Source of the DNA: Novosphingobium sp. HII-3
GTDB lineage: Bacteria > Pseudomonadota > Alphaproteobacteria > Sphingomonadales > Sphingomonadaceae
DNA: 64,000 bases
Assembly (NCBI RefSeq): GCF_002916655.1
Contig: NZ_PPSM01000014.1
Span: 1 to 64,000, forward strand
Direction of reading: 5' to 3'
Part shown: in pieces, positions 26,035-34,746 of the stretch
Layout of the letters: each line of letters opens with the position of its first letter
How positions within the stretch are numbered: position 1 is the first letter of the stretch
The notes under the pieces: model-generated
Told to the model about the DNA's origin: nothing
Databases searched by the model: none
Seen by the model: only the letters and a program-made list of their open reading frames with translations
Made by a program: the position numbers and the translations under genes

Positions 26035-26325
26035 TCAGGCGCGGACGTCGGACCATTCGGGATGACGCCGGAACGCCACCTCCACGTAGCTGCACACGGG
26101 AGCGATCCGGAAGTCGTTCTCCCGCGCATCGGCCACCATCGCCTCGACCAGCCGCATCGCCACGCCCCGGCCCCCGATCGGCGGCGGTACGAGGGTATGC
26201 TCGGCATAGCGCACGCCGTTGCGTTCGGACCAGGTGAGCCGCCCGATATGATCGCTGTCGGCGATGTGCGCGTGGTACTCGCCGGTTGCGCCGGTCTCAT
26301 GCCTGGTGATGGTTACGCCGACCAT
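26035..26325 (-). CDS. Small GNAT-fold N-acetyltransferase-like protein
   Basis: 96 residues. The pattern resembles the short YjdJ/Gtn5-related acetyltransferases: GRLTWSERNGVRYAEHTLVP, an acetyl-CoA loop GGRGVAMRLVEAMVADARENDF (G-x-x-x-G/A followed by a helix), then IAPVCSYVEVAFRRHPEW, in which CSYV and HPEW are highly typical. Cytoplasmic; the substrate of this group is unknown. It lies in convergent position to the M20 gene and divergent from the threonine aldolase gene, 54 bases away. Confidence 0.85.
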   Translation of the reverse strand: MVGVTITRHETGATGEYHAHIADSDHIGRLTWSERNGVRYAEHTLVPPPIGGRGVAMRLVEAMVADARENDFRIAPVCSYVEVAFRRHPEWSDVRA

Positions 26326-26379
26326 GATGCGGTTCTCCTCGTTGATGCTTGACGCGGTTCGCGCGGGCTTTCAGGGCAT

Positions 26380-27381
26380 ATGGACATGCAGTTCACCTCC
26401 GACAATGCCGCCGCCGTTCATCCGGCCGTGTGGAAAGCCATGATGGCCGCTGATGCCGCCGACGCGCCTTACGATGGCGACCGTCTGAGCCGGCATCTGG
26501 ACGAGACCTTCTCCGCCCTGTTCGGGCGGGAATGCGCCGTGCTCTGGGTCGCCACGGGCACCGCAGCCAACTGCCTTGCGCTTTCGGCGCTGGTGGCGCC
26601 GCACGGTGCGGTTGTCTGCCACCGGGAAGCGCATATCGAGATGGATGAGGCGGGGGCTCCGGGGTTCTATCTCCATGGTGCGAAGCTGCTCCTGGCCGAC
26701 GGTGACGACGCCAAGGTCACGCCGCGGACGCTCGCCGCCGTGGTCGATCCGATTCGCGACGATGTTCACCAGGTCCAGCCGCACGCCATCTCGATCACCC
26801 AGGCGAGCGAATATGGCTGCGTCTATCGACCGGAGGAAGTTGCCGCCATCGCCGCCTTCGCCCGGGGCCGAGGTCTCGGTCTTCACATGGACGGTGCGCG
26901 GTTCGCCAACGCCGTGGCCTATCTCGGCTGCTCTGCCTCGGAAGCGGCCGGTGATATCGATGCGCTGAGCTTCGGCTTCGTCAAGAACGGCGGCCTCGGC
27001 GCTGAAGCGATCGTGTTCTTCGATGGCGAGGCGGCGAAGGCCGTCCGCTATCGCCGCAAGCGGGCCGGGCACCTGCAGTCGAAAGGCCGTTTTCTCGCCG
27101 CGCAGATCCTCGCCATGATCGAAGGCGACCTGTGGCTGGAAAACGCGCGCGCCGCCAATGCAGCCGCCGCTGTGCTGGCCGCCGCCGCGCCCGAGCGCCT
27201 GCTGCATCCCGTAGAGGCAAACGAGGTCTTCTTCGCCTGCACGGCCGCCGAACGCGAGGCGCTGCGGGCGCAAGGCTTCGCCTTCTACGACTGGGGAGCC
27301 GATGCGGCACGGCTCGTCACCGCGTGGGACGCGCGGGACGAGCATGTCAGCGCCCTGTCGCGGGCACTTGCCGGACTATGA
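26380..27381 (+). CDS. ltaE: Low-specificity L-threonine aldolase
   Basis: PLP enzyme splitting threonine or allo-threonine into glycine and acetaldehyde; 333 residues. The family start FTSDNAAAVHPAVWKAM, the cofactor region ATGTAANCLALSAL, HIEMDEAG, the conserved HMDGARFANA (PLP-contacting Asp) near residue 168 and SFGFVKNGG with the Schiff-base Lys near residue 206 are visible. The stop overlaps the start of a DMT transporter by ATGA, so the two are coupled and may function together in amino-acid metabolism and export. An ATG two codons downstream is an alternative start. Confidence 0.92.
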   Translation: MDMQFTSDNAAAVHPAVWKAMMAADAADAPYDGDRLSRHLDETFSALFGRECAVLWVATGTAANCLALSALVAPHGAVVCHREAHIEMDEAGAPGFYLHGAKLLLADGDDAKVTPRTLAAVVDPIRDDVHQVQPHAISITQASEYGCVYRPEEVAAIAAFARGRGLGLHMDGARFANAVAYLGCSASEAAGDIDALSFGFVKNGGLGAEAIVFFDGEAAKAVRYRRKRAGHLQSKGRFLAAQILAMIEGDLWLENARAANAAAAVLAAAAPERLLHPVEANEVFFACTAAEREALRAQGFAFYDWGADAARLVTAWDARDEHVSALSRALAGL

Positions 27382-28295
27382 GCACGCACACGGATTCGCC
27401 GTCGATGCTGCGCCCGGCCGTGGCCCTGCCGTTCCTGCTGGTGGCCCTGATCTGGGGTTCGACCTGGTGGGTAATCACCGGGCAGATCGGGGATGTTCCG
27501 GCAAGCTGGTCCGTGACCTGGCGCTTTGCGCTGGCCACGCCCGCGATGTTCGTCGTGGCCATGGCCATGCGCAAGCCGCTCAGCCTTGGCCGCAGCGGGC
27601 ACGGGCTGGCCTTCCTTGTCGGCCTGACGCAGTTCTGCGGCAATTACAACTTCGTCTACCGGGCAGAGCTGCACCTGACATCGGGCATCGTCGCGCTGAT
27701 GATTGCGCTCCTGCTGGTGCCCAATGCCGTGCTGGCGCGGCTGCTGCTCAAGCAGCCCATCCAGCCGCGCTTCGCACTGGGCAGCACAATTGCGATCCTC
27801 GGCATCGGCCTTCTGCTGCTGCACGAATCGCGTGTCGCACCGGCGGGCGGCAAGGTCGTACTGGGCGTGGCCTTTGCCCTGATCGCGATGCTGTGCGCGT
27901 CGGTTTCGAACGTCATACAGGCCAACGAGGTGGGGCGCCGTGTGCCCATGGTGAGCCTTCTCGCCTGGTCGATGCTCTACGGCACGCTGTGCAACGCCGC
28001 CCTTGGCCTCGTCACCTCCGGTCCGCCCGTGTTGCCGACAAGCGCAGCGTACTGGCTGGGCACCGCCTATCTCGCGATCTTCGGTTCGGTCGTAACCTTC
28101 CCGCTCTACTACAACCTCATCCGCCAGCTCGGCGCCGGACGGGCGGCCTACAACGGGGTGGTGGTCGTCGTGGTGGCGATGGTCATCTCCACCCTCGTCG
28201 AGGGTTACCGCTGGTCCCCACTCGCCATCGGCGGCGCGCTGCTGGCGATGGCCGGGCTGGTCGTGGCGTTGAGCGCCCGCAAGCCCTCGACGTAA
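27378..28295 (+). CDS. DMT-superfamily (EamA) transporter
   Basis: 305-residue inner-membrane protein with about ten hydrophobic helices in two EamA repeats: LIWGSTWWVITGQIGDVPASW at the start and LGTAYLAIFGSVVTFPLYYNLIRQLGAGRAAYNGVVVVVVAMV in the second repeat, both hallmark regions. EamA proteins often export amino acids or metabolites. Translational coupling with the threonine aldolase suggests threonine, glycine or a related compound, as inference only. The last 91 bases overlap the 3' end of the convergent epimerase gene. Confidence 0.9.
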   Translation: MSTHTDSPSMLRPAVALPFLLVALIWGSTWWVITGQIGDVPASWSVTWRFALATPAMFVVAMAMRKPLSLGRSGHGLAFLVGLTQFCGNYNFVYRAELHLTSGIVALMIALLLVPNAVLARLLLKQPIQPRFALGSTIAILGIGLLLLHESRVAPAGGKVVLGVAFALIAMLCASVSNVIQANEVGRRVPMVSLLAWSMLYGTLCNAALGLVTSGPPVLPTSAAYWLGTAYLAIFGSVVTFPLYYNLIRQLGAGRAAYNGVVVVVVAMVISTLVEGYRWSPLAIGGALLAMAGLVVALSARKPST

Positions 28296-29050
28296 GTGGG
28301 GAACACGGGGCGCCATCCCAGCACCCGCCGCGCCCTGCCGTTGGCCACGCGTCGGTTCTCGGAGTAGAACGCGCGGGCCATCGGTGAGAGGCCGGCGGCG
28401 TCGACGGATTGCAGCGGTGGCGGAGCGATTCGCAGCAGCCGGCATGCTTCCTCCACCACACGGTTCTGCGAGCAGGGGAGATCGTCGGCAAGATTGTACG
28501 CGCCGCCCGGTGCGCCGATGCCACGCCAGACACCGGCTGCGATGTCATCGACATGGACGCGGCTGAAGACTTGCCCGGGAAGCGCGATCCTGTGCGCGCG
28601 GCCCTCCTTCACCCGGTCCAGTACCGATCGACCGGGCCCGTAGATGCCGGGAAGCCGGTACACCCTTGCTTCGCGCGCGAGCCACATGGCGTCCGCTTCA
28701 GCACGCGCCGCGCGGCGGCCGGTGCCGACAGGCGCGCTCTCGTCGACCCATGCGCCGCCCGTGTCGCCATAGACGCCGGTCGACGAGAGATAGGAAAGCG
28801 GCTTGCCGTCCAGCTGCGCCCCATAAGCCTCGAGCACGGGATCAAGCGGCTCACCGCGCCCCTCGCGGCCCGGTGGAACGGAGGACAGGACGTGGTGCGT
28901 ATCGGCGAGCGCGAGGCGTACGCTGCTTTCATCATCGAACGACAGGGTGCCGTCCTTGCCGGTGGAGATAACTTCCCAGCCCTGGGCTTCGAACAGCCGT
29001 GCGACGAAGCCGGCGGCATAGCCGAGACCGAAGATGAACAGGCGAGGCAT
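28205..29050 (-). CDS. NAD(P)-dependent epimerase/dehydratase family protein (YeeZ-like)
   Basis: 281 residues. The Rossmann start RLFIFGLGYAAGFVARLF gives the GxGxxG-type loop. LSYLSSTGVYGDTGGAWVDE is the active-site Ser/Thr and Tyr region of the extended SDR family, although the usual YxxxK is replaced (RRAARAEADAMW). YRLPGIYGPGRS and VHVDDIAAG follow. Members resemble E. coli YeeZ, with unknown substrate. The ATG at 29050 starts the Rossmann strand; the upstream reading is not protein-like. The 3' end runs 91 bases into the convergent DMT transporter gene. Confidence 0.83.
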   Translation of the reverse strand: MPRLFIFGLGYAAGFVARLFEAQGWEVISTGKDGTLSFDDESSVRLALADTHHVLSSVPPGREGRGEPLDPVLEAYGAQLDGKPLSYLSSTGVYGDTGGAWVDESAPVGTGRRAARAEADAMWLAREARVYRLPGIYGPGRSVLDRVKEGRAHRIALPGQVFSRVHVDDIAAGVWRGIGAPGGAYNLADDLPCSQNRVVEEACRLLRIAPPPLQSVDAAGLSPMARAFYSENRRVANGRARRVLGWRPVFPTYVEGLRALNATTSPAIASSAPPMASGDQR

Positions 29051-29151
29051 GCCTCTGCGGTAGCTCTTCGGCCGATGGACGTCGAGCCGGAACAGGGAAA
29101 ACCTGAGCGGCTCCCGCTGGCAATCGTCCGTCGAGCCTCTAAGTAACGGGG

Positions 29152-31794
29152 ATGGACATCGCCAGCAGACCCGCCGAACCCACCGATGACGCCGCTCTCG
29201 CAGGGATCGCCCCACCACCTGTGATCCGCCGTGAGGATTACGTGCCGCCAGCCTGGCTGATCCCCGAAGTCGCTCTCGACTTCAAGCTGGGCCTTGATGC
29301 GACGCATGTCACCGCGCGTCTTTCGGTCATGCGCAACACCGCCGGGAAGGGCGGGACGACGTTGCGCCTTAACGGCGACCAGATCGCGCCCCTCGCCGTC
29401 CGGGTGGACGGGCACGACGTCAACGACTGGCGGCTGGACGGGCCTGACCTGCTGGTGGAACTGAGCGGGGAACGGCATGTCGTGGAGATCGAAACCGCTC
29501 TCAACCCCGCCGCCAATAGCCAGCTGATGGGCCTTTACGCGTCGAACGGCATGCTCTGCACCCAGTGCGAGGCGGAAGGTTTCCGCCGCATCACCTTCTT
29601 CCCGGACCGGCCCGACGTGCTCTCCACCTACACGGTGCGCATGAGCGGGAACAAAGCGGAGTTCCCGATCCTCCTCGCCAACGGCAACTGCATGGCGAGC
29701 GGACCTGGCGAGAACGGCATGCACTGGGCCGAATGGCACGATCCCTGGCCCAAGCCCGGCTACCTCTTCGCACTGGTGGCGGGAGACCTGGTGGCTAACC
29801 ACGCGACGTTCGAGACCATGAGTGGGCGCAAGGTGGATCTCAACATCTGGGTCCGGCCCGGTGACGAAGCCCGTACCGAACATGCGATGCAATCGCTCAT
29901 CAACTCGATGAAGTGGGACGAGGAGGTCTTCGGCCGCGAGTACGACCTCGACCTGTTCAACATCGTCGCCGTCTCCGACTTCAACATGGGCGCGATGGAG
30001 AACAAGGGCCTCAACGTCTTCAATACCCGCTACGTCCTTGCAGACCCCGAAACCGCCACCGACGCCGATTACGATGCGGTGGAGGGCGTGATCGGGCACG
30101 AGTACTTCCACAACTGGTCGGGCAACCGCGTGACATGCCGGGACTGGTTCCAGCTCAGTCTCAAGGAAGGCTTCACGGTTCTGCGCGACCAGATGTTCAG
30201 CGCGGACATGGGCAGCGCCGCCGTCAAGCGCATCGAGGATGTGCGTGTCCTTCGCGGCGCCCAGTTCTCCGAAGATTCCGGGCCTCTGGCACACCCCATC
30301 AGACCGGACACCTACCAGGAGATCAGCAACTTCTACACCACGACGATCTACAACAAGGGCGCCGAGGTGATCCGCATGATGCGGACCATGGCCGGTGAGG
30401 AGCGTTTCCGGAAGGGTACCGATCTCTACTTCGAACGGCATGACGGCGAGGCGGCCACCTGCGAGGACTTCATCAAGGCGATGGAGGACGGCACCGGGCT
30501 CGATCTCACGCAGTTCCGGCTGTGGTATTCGCAGGCCGGCACGCCGCAGGTCGCGGTGGAGCTGACACAGCAAGGGGAGCAGGCGGTGCTGGCGCTCTCG
30601 CAGACCGTGCCGCCAACCCCGGGCCAGCCCGACAAGCAGCCGATGCCGATCCCGCTGCGCCTTGCCCTGTTCGATCGCCACACCGGCAGGCATGGGGGCG
30701 AGAAGCTCATCGTGTTGGACAAGGAGCGTGACACCTTCACGTTCGACGGCTTCCCGGCAGCGCCCGTGCTGTCGATAAACCGCGGCTTTTCCGCTCCGGT
30801 CGCCATTCAGTACCCGCGCGCGACGGATGACCTCGTGTTTCTGGCCGCACATGACGACGACCCGTTCGCCCGTTACGAGGCGCTTCAGCAGCTTGTGGTG
30901 CAGCACCTCGTTGCGGCCATCAGCGGCACTCTTGACGAACGTGCGCGCGAAGCGGGACGTGCGGCCATAAGCCAGGCGCTCGGTTCGGTTATCGAGGACC
31001 CCGCCCTCGATGACCTCATGCGGGGCGAGCTGATGATCCTGCCGTCCGAGGCCTATCTGGCCGAGCAGTTGCCGGTCTCCGATCCGGGCGTCGTCCACAA
31101 GGAGCGGCAGGCGCTCAAGCGGTGGCTGGGCGCTCACCTCGCGGAACCCCTCAAGGCCCTGCACGATCGCGCCCTGGCGGTGCCCTACTCACGCGATGCC
31201 GCCGCGCGGGGCGCGCGCAAGATCAAGACGCAGGCGCTCGTGCTCATCGCCGCGGGAGATCCGGCCGAAGGCGGGCGGCGCGCCTTTGCCCAGTACAACG
31301 CGGCCGACAACATGACGGACCGCCAGGGCGCCCTGAAGGTGCTCGTCGATCTCGAAGGGCCGGAGCGCGAGCAGGCCTTGGCGGACTTCCGCGCGCGCTA
31401 CGGGCAGAACGCGCTGGTTATAGACAAGTGGTTCTCGCTCCAGGCCGGTGCCCTCGTGCCCAACGTCCTCGATCATATCGCTGTCCTTGCCCAACGGCCC
31501 GACTTCACGATCACCAATCCCAATCGCGTGCGGGCGCTCTACATGACCGCCACGACCAACCCCAACGCCTTCCATCACGAGAGCGGCGCGGGGTATCGGA
31601 TGATCGGCGATCTCATCCGCCGTCTGGACCCGATCAATGCGCAGACGGCGGCACGCTTCGTGCCGGCGCTTGGCCGGTGGCGCCGCGTCGAGCCCGGGCG
31701 GGCCGGGATCATGCGCGAGGAACTGGAACGCATCGCGGCTCTTCCGGGCCTTTCGCGCGATGTGCGTGAACAGGTATCCAAGTCCCTTGGCTGA
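29152..31794 (+). CDS. pepN: Aminopeptidase N (M1 family)
   Basis: Zinc exopeptidase releasing N-terminal amino acids from peptides in the cytoplasm; 880 residues, the gamma/alpha-proteobacterial PepN length. GAMENKGLN lies near residue 282 (exopeptidase motif). The zinc motif HEYFHNW is at 316-322, with the third ligand Glu in LKEGFTVLRDQ 18-20 residues later. The long C-terminal helical domain ends LPGLSRDVREQVSKSLG. It overlaps the start of the pgeF-like gene, so the two are probably coupled. Confidence 0.96.
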   Translation: MDIASRPAEPTDDAALAGIAPPPVIRREDYVPPAWLIPEVALDFKLGLDATHVTARLSVMRNTAGKGGTTLRLNGDQIAPLAVRVDGHDVNDWRLDGPDLLVELSGERHVVEIETALNPAANSQLMGLYASNGMLCTQCEAEGFRRITFFPDRPDVLSTYTVRMSGNKAEFPILLANGNCMASGPGENGMHWAEWHDPWPKPGYLFALVAGDLVANHATFETMSGRKVDLNIWVRPGDEARTEHAMQSLINSMKWDEEVFGREYDLDLFNIVAVSDFNMGAMENKGLNVFNTRYVLADPETATDADYDAVEGVIGHEYFHNWSGNRVTCRDWFQLSLKEGFTVLRDQMFSADMGSAAVKRIEDVRVLRGAQFSEDSGPLAHPIRPDTYQEISNFYTTTIYNKGAEVIRMMRTMAGEERFRKGTDLYFERHDGEAATCEDFIKAMEDGTGLDLTQFRLWYSQAGTPQVAVELTQQGEQAVLALSQTVPPTPGQPDKQPMPIPLRLALFDRHTGRHGGEKLIVLDKERDTFTFDGFPAAPVLSINRGFSAPVAIQYPRATDDLVFLAAHDDDPFARYEALQQLVVQHLVAAISGTLDERAREAGRAAISQALGSVIEDPALDDLMRGELMILPSEAYLAEQLPVSDPGVVHKERQALKRWLGAHLAEPLKALHDRALAVPYSRDAAARGARKIKTQALVLIAAGDPAEGGRRAFAQYNAADNMTDRQGALKVLVDLEGPEREQALADFRARYGQNALVIDKWFSLQAGALVPNVLDHIAVLAQRPDFTITNPNRVRALYMTATTNPNAFHHESGAGYRMIGDLIRRLDPINAQTAARFVPALGRWRRVEPGRAGIMREELERIAALPGLSRDVREQVSKSLG

Positions 31795-32563
31795 GGCAGT
31801 CGAAGTCAACAGCGCGCACCTTCTCGAAGGGCTGCCGCACGGCTTCCTCGGTCGCCGCGGAGGGGTGAGCGAAGGCATGGTGGCCGGGCTGAACGTCGGC
31901 CGCGGCTCGGGGGAGGATCCTGCCGTGGTCGAGCGCAACCGTGCGATCGCGGTCGAGGCCGTTCTCCCCGGTGGGCGCCTCTCGACTGTCTACCAGGTCC
32001 ATTCGGCAGACTGCGTGACCCTGGCGGGCGCGCCCTGGCCGGAGGACGAGAGGCCGAGGGCCGATGCCATCGTCACGAACCAGCCCGGTGCCGTGCTCGG
32101 CATCCTCACGGCCGACTGCGCTCCTGTCCTCCTCGCCGACCGCGAGGCCGGCGTCATCGGCGCCGCCCACGCAGGCTGGCGGGGTGCGGTAGAGGGCGTG
32201 ACCGACGCAACGATCGCCGCAATGGAAGCGCTGGGCGCCACGCGCGAAGGTATCGTCGCGGCGGTAGGGCCTTGTATAGCCCAGTCGTCCTACGAAGTGG
32301 ATGAGGCTTTTCGCCAGCGGTTTCTTGAAGCTGACCTGGGGAATGCAGCCTTTTTCAAGGCGGGACGAACGGAGCATTACCAGTTCGATTTGCAGGGTTA
32401 CGTTCTGGCGCGGCTGCATGCGGCCGGTCTCGGCCACTGCGAAGGGCTGGGGCTTGACACGTACAGCCAGCCGGACCGGTTCTATTCGTTCCGCCGCGCC
32501 ACGCATCGGGGGGAGGAAGCCTATGGCAGGCAGATCTCGCTGATCGGTCTTCCTGACCTTTAG
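31760..32563 (+). CDS. pgeF: Purine nucleoside phosphorylase / multicopper-laccase-domain protein (PgeF/YfiH)
   Basis: 267 residues with the DUF152 signature: HGFLGRRGGVSEG at the start, VHSADCVTL, TADCAPVLLAD, GAAHAGWRG (metal His), VGPCIAQSSYEV and the end YSFRRATHRGEEAYGRQISLIGL. Family members remove mis-incorporated L-Ser from peptidoglycan precursors (PgeF) or act on purine nucleosides. The start is ambiguous: ATG 31760, GTG 31766 or TTG 31781 all lie inside the pepN end. The earliest is given; the shorter ones fit the usual N-terminus equally well. Confidence 0.9.
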   Translation: MCVNRYPSPLAEAVEVNSAHLLEGLPHGFLGRRGGVSEGMVAGLNVGRGSGEDPAVVERNRAIAVEAVLPGGRLSTVYQVHSADCVTLAGAPWPEDERPRADAIVTNQPGAVLGILTADCAPVLLADREAGVIGAAHAGWRGAVEGVTDATIAAMEALGATREGIVAAVGPCIAQSSYEVDEAFRQRFLEADLGNAAFFKAGRTEHYQFDLQGYVLARLHAAGLGHCEGLGLDTYSQPDRFYSFRRATHRGEEAYGRQISLIGLPDL

Positions 32564-32832
32564 GAACGCCGGAACGGGAAGTCGCGGGCAAGTCGGCGTC
32601 GTACTGCGACAGTAGAGTCCAAGTTGATCAGTGCCATTACAGTGGCTTGCCTTCACCAAAAACACGGTTGGCACGGCCGGGTTTCACGTATATCAGGCCC
32701 GCAAAGTCGGGAGAGGAGCGGGCTTTGCCCGGGCTTCGAACCGTCAAGGGGGATACCAGGATACCGTTGGTCTGATGGCCTCCTGTCGGTCCCCCGGCAG
32801 TGTGGGTTGTCGAAAGCAAGGCAAGGGCAAAC
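32564..32832 (+). other. Upstream region of petABC
   Basis: 269 bases before the Rieske gene. It must hold the promoter of the cytochrome bc1 operon, since the pgeF-like gene ends far upstream. A TTGGCA-like element near 32668 and AT-rich sequence near 32689 could be part of a promoter, but the spacing is not convincing. No regulator site was recognised. The sequence just before the start is AAGGCAAGGGCAAAC, a weak ribosome-binding site. Confidence 0.4.
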
Positions 32833-33366
32833 ATGGCAGAAACAGAGGGCGTAAGGCGGCGCGATTTCATCAACATCGCCGCAGTTAGCGCCGCGGGTGT
32901 CGCTGGCGTCGGGATCGTCATCCCGCTCGTAAGCCAGATGTCGGCATCGGCGGACGTTCTGGCGGCTTCCTCCACCGAAGTCGACATTTCCGCGATCCAG
33001 CCCGGCCAGGCCATCAAGGCGATCTTCCGCAAGCAGCCCGTCTTTGTGCGCAACCTGACGCCCAAGGAGATCGAGGAAGCCAACGCGGTCGACGCCTCGT
33101 CCCTTCGTGATCCCCAGACGCTGGCGGAGCGGACCAAGGAGGGCAAGGAGAACTGGCTCATCACCATGGGCGTCTGCACTCACCTCGGCTGCGTGCCGCT
33201 CGGCGCCGGCGAGGGTGAAGTCAAGGGCGAGTTCGGCGGCTACTTCTGCCCCTGCCACGGCTCGTCCTATGATACCGCCGCCCGCATCCGCAAGGGACCC
33301 GCGCCCACGAACCTCGAGGTTCCGGAGTACGCGTTCACTTCCGACACTGTCGTCAAGATCGGCTGA
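32833..33366 (+). CDS. petA: Ubiquinol-cytochrome c reductase, Rieske iron-sulfur subunit
   Basis: 177-residue subunit of the cytochrome bc1 complex, inner membrane with the cluster domain in the periplasm. A Tat-type RRRDFIN signal-anchor near residue 8 precedes one hydrophobic helix and an Ala-rich hinge (SASADVLAA). The [2Fe-2S] ligands are in CTHLGC and CPCHGS (two Cys, two His plus the disulfide Cys pair), positions about 117-122 and 140-145. It is the first gene of petA-petB-petC. The start MAETEGVRRRD is chosen; an earlier in-frame codon lies 11 codons upstream. Confidence 0.97.
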   Translation: MAETEGVRRRDFINIAAVSAAGVAGVGIVIPLVSQMSASADVLAASSTEVDISAIQPGQAIKAIFRKQPVFVRNLTPKEIEEANAVDASSLRDPQTLAERTKEGKENWLITMGVCTHLGCVPLGAGEGEVKGEFGGYFCPCHGSSYDTAARIRKGPAPTNLEVPEYAFTSDTVVKIG

Positions 33367-33389
33367 GCCCTAGAGAGAGGATCACTGAC

Positions 33390-34718
33390 ATGAGCTTTCC
33401 CTGGGCACAGGAATATACCCCCAGCCATCCCTTCATGAAGTGGGTGGACGAAAAGCTGCCTATCCCCCGCCTCGTGTACAACGCGGTGGGCGGCGGCTAC
33501 GAGGTGCCGCGCAACCTCAACTATATGTGGAACTTCGGGTTCCTTGCGGGGCTCTGCCTCATCATCCAGATCGTCACCGGCATTGTCATGGCCATGCACT
33601 ATGCAGCCAACACAGCCGTGGCGTTCGACACGATCGAACAGACCGTACGTGATGTGAACTGGGGCTGGCTGATGCGCTATGCGCACGCAAACGGCGCCTC
33701 GGCCTTCTTCGTCGTCATCTACATCCACATCTTCCGCGGCTTCTTCTACGGTTCGTACAAGGCGCCGCGTGAAATGGTGTGGCTGCTGGGCGTCGTCATC
33801 TTCCTGCTGATGATGGCCACCGCTTTCATGGGCTACGTTCTTCCCTGGGGCCAGATGAGCTTCTGGGGCGCGAAGGTGATCACCGGCCTGTTCGGCGCCA
33901 TCCCCTTCGTGGGCGAGCCGCTGCAGCAGTGGCTGCTGGGTGGCTTCGCACCGGACAACGCGGCACTCAACCGCTTCTTCTCGCTGCACTACCTGCTGCC
34001 TTTCGTGATCCTGGGCGTCGTGATCCTGCACATCTGGGCGCTTCACATCCCGGGGTCTTCCAACCCGACCGGCGTTGAGGTGAAAAGCAGCAGCGACACG
34101 GTGCCGTTCTACCCGTACTTCGTGGCGAAGGACGGCTGGTTCATCGGCGTGTTCGCGATCCTGTTCTCGATCATGGTGTTCTACCTTCCGAACACCCTGG
34201 GTCACCCGGACAACTACATTCCGGCCAACCCCATGAGCACGCCGGCGCACATCGTGCCCGAATGGTACTTCTGGCCGTTCTACGCGATCCTTCGCGCCTT
34301 CACGCAGGACTTCTTCTTCATTCCGGCCAAGCTGATGGGCGTCCTCGCCATGTTCGGCGCCATCCTGGTGTGGTTCTTCCTCCCCTGGCTCGACAAGTCG
34401 CCGGTACGATCGGGCAATTACCGTCCGCTCTACAAGAAGTTCTTCCTGTTCGGTCTCATCCCGGCGATGGCAGTGCTGTTCTACTGCGGCGGCGCTCCTG
34501 CCGAAGAGCCCTACGTGATGCTCAGCCAGCTGGCCTCGCTGTACTACTTCGCCCACTTCCTCATCATCATCCCGATTGTCTCGGCAATCGAGAAGCCGCT
34601 GCCGCTGCCGTATTCCATCACGGAATCCGTGCTGGGCGCGGATGAGGGATCGCAGCTCCGCCCCGCTCACGGCGCGACGGAAGCCGTACATGGCGATGCC
34701 GCCGTGAACGGCGCGTGA
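33390..34718 (+). CDS. petB: Cytochrome b subunit of the bc1 complex
   Basis: 442-residue di-heme membrane protein, the quinol-oxidising core of complex III. The polytopic sequence has GFLAGLCLIIQIVTGI, heme-ligand helices (MRYAHANGASAFF, HYLLPFVILGVVILHIWALHIPG), the Qo-site GYVLPWGQMSFWGA and the PEWYFWPFYAILR motif near residue 290. The C-terminal tail beyond the eighth helix is hydrophilic (ESVLGADEGSQLRPAHGATEAV). It follows petA by 23 bases and precedes petC by 28. Confidence 0.98.
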   Translation: MSFPWAQEYTPSHPFMKWVDEKLPIPRLVYNAVGGGYEVPRNLNYMWNFGFLAGLCLIIQIVTGIVMAMHYAANTAVAFDTIEQTVRDVNWGWLMRYAHANGASAFFVVIYIHIFRGFFYGSYKAPREMVWLLGVVIFLLMMATAFMGYVLPWGQMSFWGAKVITGLFGAIPFVGEPLQQWLLGGFAPDNAALNRFFSLHYLLPFVILGVVILHIWALHIPGSSNPTGVEVKSSSDTVPFYPYFVAKDGWFIGVFAILFSIMVFYLPNTLGHPDNYIPANPMSTPAHIVPEWYFWPFYAILRAFTQDFFFIPAKLMGVLAMFGAILVWFFLPWLDKSPVRSGNYRPLYKKFFLFGLIPAMAVLFYCGGAPAEEPYVMLSQLASLYYFAHFLIIIPIVSAIEKPLPLPYSITESVLGADEGSQLRPAHGATEAVHGDAAVNGA

Positions 34719-34746
34719 TCAACAGCTAGAGCGAAAGACGAAAGAC

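Noticed and set aside
28609-31164. 851-codon frame antisense to pepN and the epimerase region
   Set aside because: Same reason: no domain, biased composition, complete overlap with pepN.
32564-32600. GGAAC words after pgeF considered as EcfG promoter
   Set aside because: No CGTT at 16 or 17 bases from either GGAAC.
32624-32888. Short plus-strand frames upstream of petA
   Set aside because: Two overlapping frames of about 80 codons give non-protein-like sequence and overlap the petA start; more likely the petABC promoter region.
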